Source: CAZWSE01 sp964636575
GTDB lineage: Bacteria > Pseudomonadota > Alphaproteobacteria > Rhodobacterales > Rhodobacteraceae
NCBI GenBank assembly: GCA_964636575.1
Contig: CAZWSE010000042.1
Span: 1-29,409 of the forward strand
DNA length: 29,409 nucleotides
Direction of reading: 5' to 3'
Under the pieces are notes generated by a model, which saw only the letters and a program-made list of their open reading frames with translations, was not told the DNA's origin and ran no database searches. Below are positions 1 through 7,290 of the stretch, piece by piece. Numbering within the stretch: position 1 is the stretch's first letter; each line of letters opens with the position of its first letter. The translations under genes and the position numbers were made by a program.

Positions 1-477
1 GCCATGCGCATGGCGGATGAGATTGCCCTGATGCGCGACGGTCAGATCGTGCAGCAAGGCGCACCCTACAACGTTTATACCCGCCCAGTTGATCGAGAAG
101 CGGTTGCCTTTTTCAGCGATGCCAATGTGTTACGGGCCAAAGTTGAAGGCGCGCTGGCCTTGACGCCCTTTGGTCGGTTTCTGGCGCCCGGGGTGGCGGA
201 TGGCACCGAAGTCGACATCGTGTTTCGCCCCCAGCATTTGCGCATTGATTTCGACCGAAGTGGCAAAGGCCCTGCGCCGACGCCGACCGAAGGCACGCCC
301 GCGCGCGGTGTTGTGGAACGCGCGCGCTTTATGGGGCACGAGTCGTTGGTTGAGTTTCGGATGGACTATGATGGGTCGATCCTGAAGGCGACTGTACCTA
401 ACGTATTCCTGCCGCGTAAAGGCAAGCCCATGTGGCTGATGATCCGCCGCGATCGGTGTTTTGTGTTTCCTGTTTGA
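1..477 (+). CDS. ABC transporter ATP-binding protein, C-terminal part (5' end outside window)
   Basis: The reading frame is open at base 1 (Ala-Met-Arg-Met-Ala-Asp), so the Walker motifs lie upstream and only about 158 residues are visible. What remains is the end of the nucleotide-binding domain (AMRMADEIALMRDGQIVQQG, the stretch that follows the switch histidine in importer ATPases) and then a TOBE-type C-terminal domain, with DANVLRAKVEG and a second beta-rich part around VDIVFRPQHLRI. This arrangement is typical of the iron(III), spermidine and sugar importer ATPases of the FbpC/PotA/UgpC group. The phrase ending in ANVL is most like FbpC-type proteins, but the substrate cannot be decided from the C-terminus. 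A hairpin and T-rich stretch follows the stop codon, so this gene probably ends its operon. Confidence 0.85.
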   Translation, partial: AMRMADEIALMRDGQIVQQGAPYNVYTRPVDREAVAFFSDANVLRAKVEGALALTPFGRFLAPGVADGTEVDIVFRPQHLRIDFDRSGKGPAPTPTEGTPARGVVERARFMGHESLVEFRMDYDGSILKATVPNVFLPRKGKPMWLMIRRDRCFVFPV

Positions 478-498
478 GCCTTTTGCAGGTGATAGGAT

Positions 499-532
499 GC
501 CTCCGGCGGAGGTATTTTTCACCAAGAAGAAG
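499..532 (+). terminator. Hairpin with T-rich tail, copy 1 of the GCCTCCGGCGG element
   Basis: CCTCC-GGC-GGAGG (500-512) forms a short GC-rich stem and is followed by TATTTTTC and then ACCAAGAAGAAG. It lies between two convergent genes and is oriented as a terminator for the ABC gene. Its distal part overlaps the last codons of the opposing regulator. A closely related element, with the same GCCTCCGGCGG core and an AAAGAAGA-type end, lies at 17480-17515 on the other strand. Confidence 0.55.
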
Positions 533-1166
533 CAGCCGCGTCTTTTAGAGTTTTGCCGGGGTCATCTACAAAGAGTTCGGGCAGCAATGTGATCTTTTCG
601 ATTTGACCTAGAGCGATGTGTTGGAATGTGTTTTGCGTTTCGTTCCAGATTGTCAGCCCCCAATGGCCTGCGGTGTAGCGCAGTTCCAGCGGGCGGGCTT
701 TGATTTGTTCCGGCAGGGCCAGTTCAACTTTTTGCCGCGCTTTGATCGACGCCCTGAGCGGTGGGATATGTCCAAGCGTGCGTGCGGCATGGGGGTGTTG
801 AAGCCCGAAACTGCCGCTGTCTGCGGCGCCTGTGACGGGCAGGGCCGCATCGATTTTGTCGGCCAGTGCTTTCGCCGAAGCCCCCAGGTCGGCGTCCTGG
901 CTTTGACCGACCAAGGCCAGACCCAGATGGAGTGCGCCCAATTCGCTGTCGGTGAGGGTCAGAGGCGGCAGGGCGATGCCGTTTTCCAAGTGGTATCCCG
1001 TGCCCGGCGTGCCCTTGACCGGCACACCGTTGCTTTGCAGCGTGCCCATATCCCGATAGAGCGTGCGGATGGAGACCCCAAGCTGGCCTGCGAGGGTTTC
1101 GGCCAGATGCGGGCCCTTGGCTTCGAGGAGCCGCGACAGGGAGAGAAGGCGTGCTGCGCGTGACAT
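519..1166 (-). CDS. YafY-type transcriptional regulator (HTH plus WYL domain)
   Basis: The N-terminus (from MSRAARLLSLSRLLEAKG) is a winged helix-turn-helix of the HTH_11/DeoR type, with LAGQLGVSIRTLYRDMGTL as the likely recognition region. The C-terminal third is a WYL domain with LELRYTAGHWGLTIWNE and the IEKITLLPELF end typical of YafY proteins. WYL domains bind small ligands or nucleic acid, so this is a ligand-responsive repressor or activator. Length is 215 residues, normal for the family. Upstream in-frame starts exist at 1175 (ATG) and 1184 (GTG). I prefer 1166 because family members usually begin MSR..RLL. It is divergent from the tat operon and convergent with the ABC gene. Its target is unknown; family members often regulate themselves or a neighbour. 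Confidence 0.82.
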   Translation of the reverse strand: MSRAARLLSLSRLLEAKGPHLAETLAGQLGVSIRTLYRDMGTLQSNGVPVKGTPGTGYHLENGIALPPLTLTDSELGALHLGLALVGQSQDADLGASAKALADKIDAALPVTGAADSGSFGLQHPHAARTLGHIPPLRASIKARQKVELALPEQIKARPLELRYTAGHWGLTIWNETQNTFQHIALGQIEKITLLPELFVDDPGKTLKDAAASSW

Positions 1167-1177
1167 GGCCTTCATTA

Positions 1178-1195
1178 CTGCCACGAAAGTGTCAG
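1178..1195. promoter_or_regulatory. Possible autoregulatory operator (imperfect inverted repeat)
   Basis: On the plus strand CTGCCA-CGAAAG-TGTCAG is a 6-6-6 imperfect inverted repeat with one mismatch between arms, just upstream of the regulator's likely start. A TGACA/TGTCA-like palindrome next to a YafY-type gene fits an autoregulatory site, but this is only inferred from position and symmetry. Confidence 0.25.
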
Positions 1196-1314
1196 GAGTG
1201 AAAGCGATAAATGCGGATGCCTTTAGAAATTGTGCCTTAGATCAGTGGTATGGGCCCGAACGGTCTTCCCGATTTGTAAACGGCGTCGTAGACCGATCTG
1301 CGCAAATTCATGTC

Positions 1315-1336
1315 TGTGCCGTCCTGTTGCGGCACA
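1315..1336 (+). promoter_or_regulatory. Leader hairpin upstream of the tat operon
   Basis: TGTGCCG and CGGCACA form a perfect 7-bp stem with an 8-base loop, ending 19 bases before the ATG at 1356. It lies in the divergent intergenic region (1167-1355), where I see no other clear coding sequence. It has no T-tract, so it is not an intrinsic terminator. A role in mRNA stability or translation is conceivable. Confidence 0.3.
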
Positions 1337-1355
1337 CAATCGGAGAGTTGAAACC

Positions 1356-1362
1356 ATGTTGA
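1356..1362 (+). CDS. tatA: Start of tatA (only ATG TTG A visible before the gap)
   Basis: ATGTTGA at 1356-1362 follows GGAGAG (1342-1347) at 8 bases spacing, a good ribosome binding site, and runs into the N run. Because tatC lies just past the gap and alphaproteobacterial tat operons run tatA-tatB-tatC, this is most simply the start of tatA, whose products in this group often begin Met-Leu. TatA forms the protein-conducting part of the twin-arginine translocase. It could instead be tatB if the operon differs. Only two codons are visible, so the assignment rests on context. Confidence 0.4.
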
Positions 1363-1462
1363 NNNNNNNNNNNNNNNNNNNNNNNNNNNNNNNNNNNNNN
1401 NNNNNNNNNNNNNNNNNNNNNNNNNNNNNNNNNNNNNNNNNNNNNNNNNNNNNNNNNNNNNN
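1363..1462. other. Assembly gap of 100 N, hiding the tatA/tatB region
   Basis: Exactly 100 N, a size commonly used for gaps of unknown length. Sequence on the left is the start of a tat gene and on the right is the body of tatC a few residues after its expected start. A tatA plus a tatB gene would not fit in 100 bases, so the true gap is probably several hundred bases. Unlike the second gap, there is no shared sequence at its two edges. Confidence 0.9.
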
Positions 1463-2355
1463 GCACCGCGCCGCTGATCGAACATCTGGCCGAGTTGCGC
1501 ACGCGGCTGATCTATTCTGTAGCTGCTTTTGTCGTTGGCATGATGGTGACATTTGCGTTTGGCAGTGCAATTCTTGATTTTCTATTGGGACCTATCGAAA
1601 AGACCATGCGGTCCTTAGGCAATCCGAACCCTGTGATGCAGTACACCGCACCACAGGAATATTTTTTCACGCTTATCCGTATTTCGATGGTTGGGGGGTT
1701 GGCTTTAGGGTTCCCTGTGATTGCTTTCCAACTTTGGCGGTTTGTGGCGCCTGGCCTCTACCGCAATGAAAAGAATGCGTTTTTGCCGTTTGTTGTGGCC
1801 TCTCCAGCGTTGTTCACGCTTGGCGCGGCCTTTGCCCACTATGTGGTGGTCCCGCTTGCGATGACCTTCTTTCTTGGGTTTGCGGACTTACCTTCTTATC
1901 TGGCGGCAGTCATTTCGGGCGACGGGTCTCCAGCAGTGTCAGAAAGCGGCATCGATATTGTTTTCAATGGTAAGGTCAATGAAAGCCTTGAAATTACGCT
2001 GAAAATGATTGTGGCCTTTGGTCTTTGCTTTCAGCTACCCGTTTTGCTGACCCTGATGGGTAAAGCCGGGTTGGCTAGTTCGAAAGGTCTACGAGCTGTT
2101 CGAAAGTACGCTATTGTAGCAATACTAGTTGTGGCAGGTCTCGTGACTCCCCCCGATGTGACCACGCAGTTGATCCTGTTTGTAGTTGTTTACGGATTGT
2201 ATGAGATTTCCATTCATCTCGTCGCGATGGTCGAGCGTCAGAAAGACCGTCAAGCCTTGGCAGATGGTGTGATCGAAGAGGGTGAGAGCCTGTTTGATGA
2301 TGTGGACGAAGAAGCCTTTGATGAGGCCCATATCGAAGAGGATGATCTCAAGTGA
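1463..2355 (+). CDS. tatC: Sec-independent protein translocase TatC (5' end lost in gap)
   Basis: From the first bases after the gap the frame reads TAPLIEHLAELRTRLI, the conserved TatC N-terminal cytoplasmic segment, and continues for 296 residues with six hydrophobic segments. Conserved features include FQLWRFVAPGLYRNEK in the first periplasmic/cytoplasmic region, FGLCFQLPVLL (the FQ/FE-P motif of TM4) and ASSKGLRAVRKYAIV. TatC binds the twin-arginine signal peptide together with TatB in the inner membrane. Only about 10-15 N-terminal residues seem to be missing. The C-terminus has an acidic cytoplasmic tail (EEGESLFDDVDEEAFDEAH). The stop overlaps the next gene's GTG start (GTGA), suggesting translational coupling. 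Confidence 0.95.
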
Positions 2356-3191
2356 CCGATCCACTCGACCGGATTGCCGATGCGCTGGAACGCATGGCGC
2401 CTGCGCGGGCTGTTGCCCCTGATTTCGCGGCGGCGACAGCCTTTGTCTGGCATGTGTCGCCAGATCGGTTGCAGCCGGTTGAGACTGTGTCGCGGGTGCC
2501 CTTGGATTTGTTGGTTGGTGTAGACCGGTCTCGCCAGACCTTGCATGAAAACACCCGCCAGTTCGCTGCAGGATTGCCTGCCAACAATGCGCTTTTGTGG
2601 GGCGCGCGTGGCATGGGGAAATCCAGCCTTGTCAAAGCGATCCACGGCGATCTTCAAGCCGATTTTCCTGATTTGAAAGTGGTCGAATTGCAGCGCGAAG
2701 ACTTGCCCACAGTTGGTCGTTTGCTTGATCTGCTGCGCCATGCGCCGTACCGGTTTATCCTGTTTTGTGATGATCTGTCGTTCAGCCATGATGACCAGCA
2801 CTATAAATCCCTGAAAGCCGTTCTGGATGGCGGGATCGAAGGGCGACCGGACAATGTGGTGCTTTATGCGACCTCGAACCGTCGCCATCTTATGCCCCGC
2901 GACATGATCGAGAACGAGCGCGGCAGTGCCATTAACCCGTCCGAAGCTGTTGAGGAAAAGGTGTCTTTGTCAGACCGCTTCGGGCTGTGGCTGGGCTTTC
3001 ATGCCTGTTCTCAGGATGAATACCTTGAGATGATCAGGGGCTACTGCGATGCTTATGGCGTCAAGATTGATGCCGACACCCTACATGCCGAAGCCATCGA
3101 ATGGCAGGCCACGCGCGGATCAAGATCCGGCCGCGTGGCCTGGCAGTATTTCACGGATCTTGCGGGGCGCAAGGGCGTCAAAATCGCCTGA
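2352..3191 (+). CDS. DUF815-family AAA+ ATP-binding protein
   Basis: This is a 279-residue P-loop ATPase with Walker A GARGMGKSS at residues 84-92 and Walker B-like RFILFCDDLSF near residue 135. It also has the family motif VVLYATSNRRHL and a sensor/arginine region SDRFGLWLGF. These match the DUF815 family of predicted AAA+ proteins, whose biochemical role is not established. The GTG start at 2352 overlaps the tatC stop codon by four bases, so the protein is co-translated with TatC. Whether it works with the Tat system is unknown; the coupling is only suggestive. It ends two bases before the convergent nlpD-like gene, leaving no room for a separate terminator. No signal peptide is visible, so it is probably cytoplasmic. 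Confidence 0.85.
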   Translation: MTDPLDRIADALERMAPARAVAPDFAAATAFVWHVSPDRLQPVETVSRVPLDLLVGVDRSRQTLHENTRQFAAGLPANNALLWGARGMGKSSLVKAIHGDLQADFPDLKVVELQREDLPTVGRLLDLLRHAPYRFILFCDDLSFSHDDQHYKSLKAVLDGGIEGRPDNVVLYATSNRRHLMPRDMIENERGSAINPSEAVEEKVSLSDRFGLWLGFHACSQDEYLEMIRGYCDAYGVKIDADTLHAEAIEWQATRGSRSGRVAWQYFTDLAGRKGVKIA

Positions 3192-3193
3192 GA

Positions 3194-4372
3194 TCACTTC
3201 AGGTAGGGCAGTGGGTCGACGCTGTCGAAGCCTTTGCGCACCTCAAAATGCACATACGCATCCGAGCCTGCCCGCAGTTTTGCGATGGCCTGACCGCGTT
3301 TGACGCGATCGCCTTTCTTGACGGATGCGCCTTCAACGTTGGCGTAGACCGTCAGAAGGTTGTCAGGGTGGCGGATCACGATGATCGGGATTTTGTCGGC
3401 GCTTGCTGTGATGGCTGCAACGGTTCCGTCAGCCGCCGCTTGAACGGCTGTGCCGGGTGCGGCTGCGATGTCGATCCCGTCGTTTTTGCCTTTCGAATAG
3501 GCGCGCACGATTTTGCCGCTGACAGGATAAGCCAGCACGCCGCTGGCGGGCGCGGATTGCTCACCCACATCGGCCACGGGTTCTTCCGCGACTTCGGCGG
3601 GTTTGGCCTGTTCGGGTTGTTCGTCAGGCAAAGCGGTCGCGGCACTTGGCGGTGTTGGCGTGGGCGAGCCTGTACCGGGTGTTGGAACCGTGGTTGCAGC
3701 GGGGGCTGCTTCTGCGGGCTTCGGCGCGGCCTGTTTTGGAACAGGGATCAGCAAGAACTGACCTTCGCGCACAGCAAAATCGCTGCCCAAAGAGTTCCAT
3801 TCCGCCAGATCACGCACCTGAACCCCATAAAGACGGGCGATGGTATAGGCGGTTTCGCCACGTGCGACCTTATGCTGGTTCGGCTCTTTGGATTGGGCCG
3901 TTGCGGCTGGAAGCGCGGACGAGGTCACGGGCGTGGCCGCCGAATTGTTGATGGCGTTGCCAGCAAGGGTTGAGATGTCGACGCCCGGAGGCTGCTGTGC
4001 GGCGCCCGTGGCGGCGGAAGGTTCTGCAACCCGCCCCGGAAGTGCTATGATTTCACCGTCACGCAGAGGCACATTAGGATCAATACCGTTGTGGCTGGCC
4101 AGTTGTCCGATATCCACACCAATCCGGTTGGCAACGGTTGTCAGTGTATCACCGCGCCGCGCCACTGCGACTTGATAGGTCGGGTATGATATGATCCCGC
4201 GCGCATCGGGTTCGGGACGCTGGCTGCTTGCAGACTGTGCTGCGGCCGTGGTGGAAAAGGTGCCGCCGACGGAAGTGCGCAGATCAGGGTCGCAGGCCGC
4301 CAAAGCGCCAATAGCGGTGCTCGCGATCAGCAGTCGTGCGACAGGGAAGCGGGGAAAGGGCCTGTGGGTCAT
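3194..4372 (-). CDS. nlpD: NlpD-like lipoprotein: two LysM domains and a degenerate M23 (LytM) domain
   Basis: The N-terminus is a lipoprotein signal peptide (LLIASTAIGALAAC, lipobox LAAC with Cys27). Two LysM peptidoglycan-binding domains follow (about residues 65-111, with RRGDTLTTVANRIGVDIGQL, and 165-210, with ARGETAYTIARLYGVQVRDL), then a Pro/Ala-rich linker and a C-terminal M23 domain (about 285-392). The catalytic zinc ligands are incomplete. The HxxxD histidine is replaced (KNDGIDIAAAPG) and HxH is reduced to YVHFE, as in E. coli NlpD. This points to an activator of cell-wall amidases during daughter cell separation, not a peptidase. It follows surE and pcm on the same strand, the same order as in enterobacteria. 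A GAGGACATCGAG stretch before the ATG supplies the ribosome binding site. Confidence 0.85.
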   Translation of the reverse strand: MTHRPFPRFPVARLLIASTAIGALAACDPDLRTSVGGTFSTTAAAQSASSQRPEPDARGIISYPTYQVAVARRGDTLTTVANRIGVDIGQLASHNGIDPNVPLRDGEIIALPGRVAEPSAATGAAQQPPGVDISTLAGNAINNSAATPVTSSALPAATAQSKEPNQHKVARGETAYTIARLYGVQVRDLAEWNSLGSDFAVREGQFLLIPVPKQAAPKPAEAAPAATTVPTPGTGSPTPTPPSAATALPDEQPEQAKPAEVAEEPVADVGEQSAPASGVLAYPVSGKIVRAYSKGKNDGIDIAAAPGTAVQAAADGTVAAITASADKIPIIVIRHPDNLLTVYANVEGASVKKGDRVKRGQAIAKLRAGSDAYVHFEVRKGFDSVDPLPYLK

Positions 4373-4430
4373 CTCGATGTCCTCAATTTGCCCCTTGTTG
4401 GTCGGGGCTTTGCTCTATTTTGAAGGCACC

Positions 4431-5096
4431 TTAACCGTCTTTGCCCAGCCCCTCAAGCAAAGGAACGAAGCGGACATCGCGCAATTCGTCGTAATCGTAG
4501 CCTGTTTCGGTGCGTGTCACGCGGATTAGCCGCTGAACGGTGTCGGATTGCCCCACGGGCACGACCATGATCCCGCCGACGCGAAGCTGGGCCAGTAAGG
4601 GTCCGGGCGGGTCTTCTGCGGCGGCTGTCACGATGATCCGGTCAAAGGGCGCCTGATCTGGCAGACCAAAGCTGCCATCTGCGGTGAAGGCAGTGATATT
4701 CGTCAGATCAAGCGCTTTGAACACAGCCAGTGCCTCTTGCACCAGCCGTTTGTGGCGGTCGACCGTGTAAACCCGACGGGCCAGTCGCGACAGGATCGCG
4801 GCCTGATAGCCTGAGCCTGTGCCCACTTCTAGCACCTTGTCGCGTGGGCTAACGTCAAGCGCTTGGCTCATCAAACCCACAACGGACGGCTGGCTGATGG
4901 TTTGCCCGCAGGCGATAGGCAGCGGCATATCTTCATAGGCACGTTCGGTGAAGATGCCGCGCACGAAAGGGCCGCGGTCGATCTGTTCCATGGCGGTCAG
5001 AACGCGGTTGTCCGTAACCCCCTTGGACCGGATCGAGAACAGGAACTGCATCTTGCGTTCTGCAAGCGTTTCCTCGGAGCCATCTGTATCGCTCAC
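4431..5096 (-). CDS. pcm: Protein-L-isoaspartate O-methyltransferase
   Basis: This S-adenosylmethionine-dependent enzyme methylates L-isoaspartyl residues in aged proteins and so starts their repair. The 221-residue product has the substrate-site signature GQTISQP (64-70) and SAM motif I VLEVGTGSGYQ (88-98). It also has the post-I acidic stretch VYTVDRHKRLV and APFDRIIVTAAAEDPP, all in their usual order. Length is normal (210-225). The GTG start overlaps the surE stop codon (GTGA at 5093-5096), so the two are translationally coupled. The pcm-nlpD spacer of 58 bases contains a small GCCCC...GGGGC inverted repeat but no obvious terminator. Confidence 0.95.
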   Translation of the reverse strand: MSDTDGSEETLAERKMQFLFSIRSKGVTDNRVLTAMEQIDRGPFVRGIFTERAYEDMPLPIACGQTISQPSVVGLMSQALDVSPRDKVLEVGTGSGYQAAILSRLARRVYTVDRHKRLVQEALAVFKALDLTNITAFTADGSFGLPDQAPFDRIIVTAAAEDPPGPLLAQLRVGGIMVVPVGQSDTVQRLIRVTRTETGYDYDELRDVRFVPLLEGLGKDG

Positions 5097-5875
5097 AGGG
5101 CACCTTTGAAGTGGTCGATCATGTCATGGGCTGTCAGGTCTGCGCGCATTGGGGTGACCGATATGTAGCCGTCCAAGTTGGCCTGTGCGTCGCTGCCTGC
5201 CGCTGTTGGAACCTGTTGGTTGCCACCTTTGATCCACAAGAACCGCCGCCCGGAGGGCGATGTATTGGGCGCGACCCCGAAATTCACATCGGGTCTGCGG
5301 CCTTGGGTCGAGACTGCGATGCCTTTGACAGCCTCCGCAGGTACGGGCGGGAAATTGACGTTGTAGAAGAGCCTGTAGTCTTCTGTTTCTTCGGGTGCTG
5401 CGGCCAATACCTTGCGGATCACATCCACTCCATGCGCTGCTGAGGCCTCAAACGGGTTGTCGAGCGTGTTGTTTTGTGGCCCGTAGTATTGCGACAGCGC
5501 GAAGGCGGGCAGGCCTTGCAACGCGGCCTCTAGTGCGGCGCCAATGGTGCCCGAATAGAGCGTGTTTTCGGCTGAATTGTTGCCTCTGTTCACACCCGAT
5601 AGAACCAGATCGGGCAGGGCGTCTGTCATCACATCGTGTAGCGCTGCAAGAACACAGTCTGCCGGTGATCCATCCACGGCATATTCGCGGTCTTCTAACT
5701 TTGAGACCATCATGGGCTTTGTGTAACTGATGCAGTGGCCGACGCCGGATTGTTCAAAGGCGGGCGCGACAGTCCAGACCTCTCCGTCCGGTCCTGCGAG
5801 CGTCTGTGCGATATCATGCATGATCTTCAGGCCCGGTGCGGCAATGCCATCATCATTGGTGATCAAAATCCGCAT
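5093..5875 (-). CDS. surE: 5'/3'-nucleotidase SurE
   Basis: SurE is a metal-dependent nucleoside monophosphatase and exopolyphosphatase linked to stationary-phase survival. The metal-binding residues are present: ITNDDG (Asp8, Asp9), EQSGVGHCIS (Ser43) and SGVNRGNN (Asn96). They are followed by the YSGTIGAALEA loop (from Tyr107). The length of 260 residues is typical. It is the first gene of a surE-pcm-nlpD run. A sigma70-like promoter (5909-5937) lies just upstream. The protein is cytoplasmic, with no signal peptide. Confidence 0.96.
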   Translation of the reverse strand: MRILITNDDGIAAPGLKIMHDIAQTLAGPDGEVWTVAPAFEQSGVGHCISYTKPMMVSKLEDREYAVDGSPADCVLAALHDVMTDALPDLVLSGVNRGNNSAENTLYSGTIGAALEAALQGLPAFALSQYYGPQNNTLDNPFEASAAHGVDVIRKVLAAAPEETEDYRLFYNVNFPPVPAEAVKGIAVSTQGRRPDVNFGVAPNTSPSGRRFLWIKGGNQQVPTAAGSDAQANLDGYISVTPMRADLTAHDMIDHFKGAL

Positions 5876-5908
5876 ATGCCCTGCCTTGAAGTATGGGTGG
5901 TTGGCAAC

Positions 5909-5937
5909 TTACTAGGCGAGCCAGTCCGATGCGGCAA
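5909..5937 (-). promoter_or_regulatory. Predicted sigma70-type promoter for surE-pcm-nlpD
   Basis: On the minus strand TTGCCG (5932-5937) and TAGTAA (5909-5914) are separated by exactly 17 bases and lie 34 bases before the surE start. The hexamers are only fair matches, so this is a positional prediction. Confidence 0.3.
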
Positions 5938-5988
5938 GTGTCCACATTGCCTGCTGTGGCAAGCGTGTCACGGGCGGGCTGGCTGGGG

Positions 5989-6014
5989 TTTGAGTATTTG
6001 CGGAAAAATGAAGG
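5989..6014 (+). repeat. Intergenic TTTGAGTATTT...GGAAAAATGAAG element, copy 1
   Basis: TTTGAGTATTT, then GC, then GGAAAAATGAAG. The same 25-base pattern recurs at 12433-12458 and 27016-27041, differing only at the two central positions. This copy ends exactly at the stop codon of the SDR gene and points against the direction of the surrounding operon. Confidence 0.7.
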
Positions 6015-6653
6015 TTAAAGGACGTCTGACAGCAGCCTTTGGGCCTCGGCATGGATGTCGTTTAGGCCGCTTCTGTCTTCGCCGGGGTGGAACCTTGCCC
6101 GTGTTGCTGTCGCCATGGGCTGTGGTGTCAGGATGTGGATCTTTGGCCCCATCTTGGCGGTTTCATTCTGCCAGCTTTGCGCGAGTGCGATTTGCGCGGC
6201 TTTTGTCGCCCCGTAGCTGCCCATGAAGGATTGCCCGCGTGCCGGATCATCGAAGAACAAGGCTGTGCCAGCCTCCCCAAGCAGGGGCGCGATAAAGGGG
6301 ATCAGGGTGCCCATGGCGGTGACGTTGCAGGCCACTGATTTGCCCCAGTCTTTGCTATCGATATGGGGGGCTGGTGCCATTGGCGCAGCATGGATGGCGG
6401 TATGCGCCCAGAGATCCAAATGTCCCCAGCGGTCGTGAATACCCCGACACAGGGTTGCCATTGCATCTACGTTTGTCACATCCATCGGGGCCAGTGTGGC
6501 CGACCCGCCTTTGGCTTTGATCCGGTCGTCGAGTTCTTCCAAAGCGCCCGTGGTGCGCCCGACTGCGATGATGTGGTGAGTTTCGGCCAGCCTTTCAGCC
6601 AGAGCCGCCCCAAGTCCGCGCGATGCGCCTGTGATGAGTGCTGTTTGTGTCAT
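6015..6653 (-). CDS. SDR family oxidoreductase
   Basis: This is a short-chain dehydrogenase/reductase of 212 residues. The NAD(P)-binding TGASRGLG lies at residues 8-15, a typical MDVTN segment lies in the middle, and the catalytic YGATK (YxxxK) comes later. The substrate cannot be told. The start at 6653 is chosen because MTQTALITGASRG is the usual SDR opening; an ATG nine bases upstream (6662) is possible. The product is a little short for a classical SDR (about 250), consistent with a shortened C-terminal substrate region. It is 31 bases downstream of the GNAT gene on the same strand. Confidence 0.85.
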   Translation of the reverse strand: MTQTALITGASRGLGAALAERLAETHHIIAVGRTTGALEELDDRIKAKGGSATLAPMDVTNVDAMATLCRGIHDRWGHLDLWAHTAIHAAPMAPAPHIDSKDWGKSVACNVTAMGTLIPFIAPLLGEAGTALFFDDPARGQSFMGSYGATKAAQIALAQSWQNETAKMGPKIHILTPQPMATATRARFHPGEDRSGLNDIHAEAQRLLSDVL

Positions 6654-6684
6654 GGCTCTCATGTGGCGAGATGTGCGCCTGTCG

Positions 6685-7290
6685 TCAAGCGGGTAGAATG
6701 GGGGTGCGCGGACCAGCTTCCAGAGGGAGGTGCCCTGTCAGCCTAGGATCGTCAAAGACTTCCACCTTTTGAGAGACGGGCGTGAACCCGTTTTTGATGT
6801 AGAACCCCAAGGCATCAGGGTGGTCCAATGTGCAGGTGTGCAAGTGCAGACAGTCAATGTGCTGTGCCCATGCTTCGGACTGCGCGGTTGCCATAAGTGC
6901 GCGGCCTGCGCCCGATCCGACAAGCTCTGAGGTCAGCCCGAAAAAGGCGATCTCACAAGCGTTTGGCTGGCGGAAATCTAGTTCCAGAAGCCCGTGATCT
7001 GTTCCGTCTTTGCTGACAGTCCAAATCACAATCTGTGGGTCGAAAATGATCTGCCCGAGTTCCGCATCAGATAGCTTCAGGCGCGAGGTCCAAAGCCAGT
7101 TCATCCCGCCGACCCGCATGAAAATGTCGCGGTACCAGTCAAGCGTCGGATTTACCTTGGATAGGGTGACGCCATCGGGGAAAGGCCAGGGCTTGGCTTT
7201 GGCCCCGCCGCGCATTTCCAACTGAGTGACAACGGTGGAAAGCTTGCCCTTTGGGACTGTGTGATACCCGTCGGCTAATGCGTCAGCCAC
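6685..7290 (-). CDS. GNAT family N-acetyltransferase
   Basis: This is a 201-residue protein with the acetyl-CoA-binding segment ELVGSGAGRALMATAQSEAW (a variant of the R/Q-x-x-G-x-G/A loop). The GNAT C-terminal motif LDHPDALGFYIKNGFTPV also carries the usual N/H-x-x-A-x-x-F/L-Y-x-x-x-G-F pattern. Such enzymes move an acetyl group from acetyl-CoA to an amine; the acceptor here is unknown. The GTG start at 7290 lies inside the end of the desaturase gene (8-base overlap), implying coupled translation. A shorter product starting further in cannot be excluded, since no clear ribosome binding site is visible. Confidence 0.85.
   Translation of the reverse strand: MADALADGYHTVPKGKLSTVVTQLEMRGGAKAKPWPFPDGVTLSKVNPTLDWYRDIFMRVGGMNWLWTSRLKLSDAELGQIIFDPQIVIWTVSKDGTDHGLLELDFRQPNACEIAFFGLTSELVGSGAGRALMATAQSEAWAQHIDCLHLHTCTLDHPDALGFYIKNGFTPVSQKVEVFDDPRLTGHLPLEAGPRTPILPA

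Noticed and set aside
618..1163. A 181-codon plus-strand open frame opposite the regulator
   Set aside because: It lies fully antisense to the WYL regulator, is rich in Cys/Arg/Gln without any domain pattern, and has no ribosome binding site.
3101..3973. A 290-codon plus-strand open frame opposite the nlpD-like gene
   Set aside because: Its Gly/Cys/Arg-rich product is the shadow of the Ala/Pro-rich lipoprotein on the other strand.
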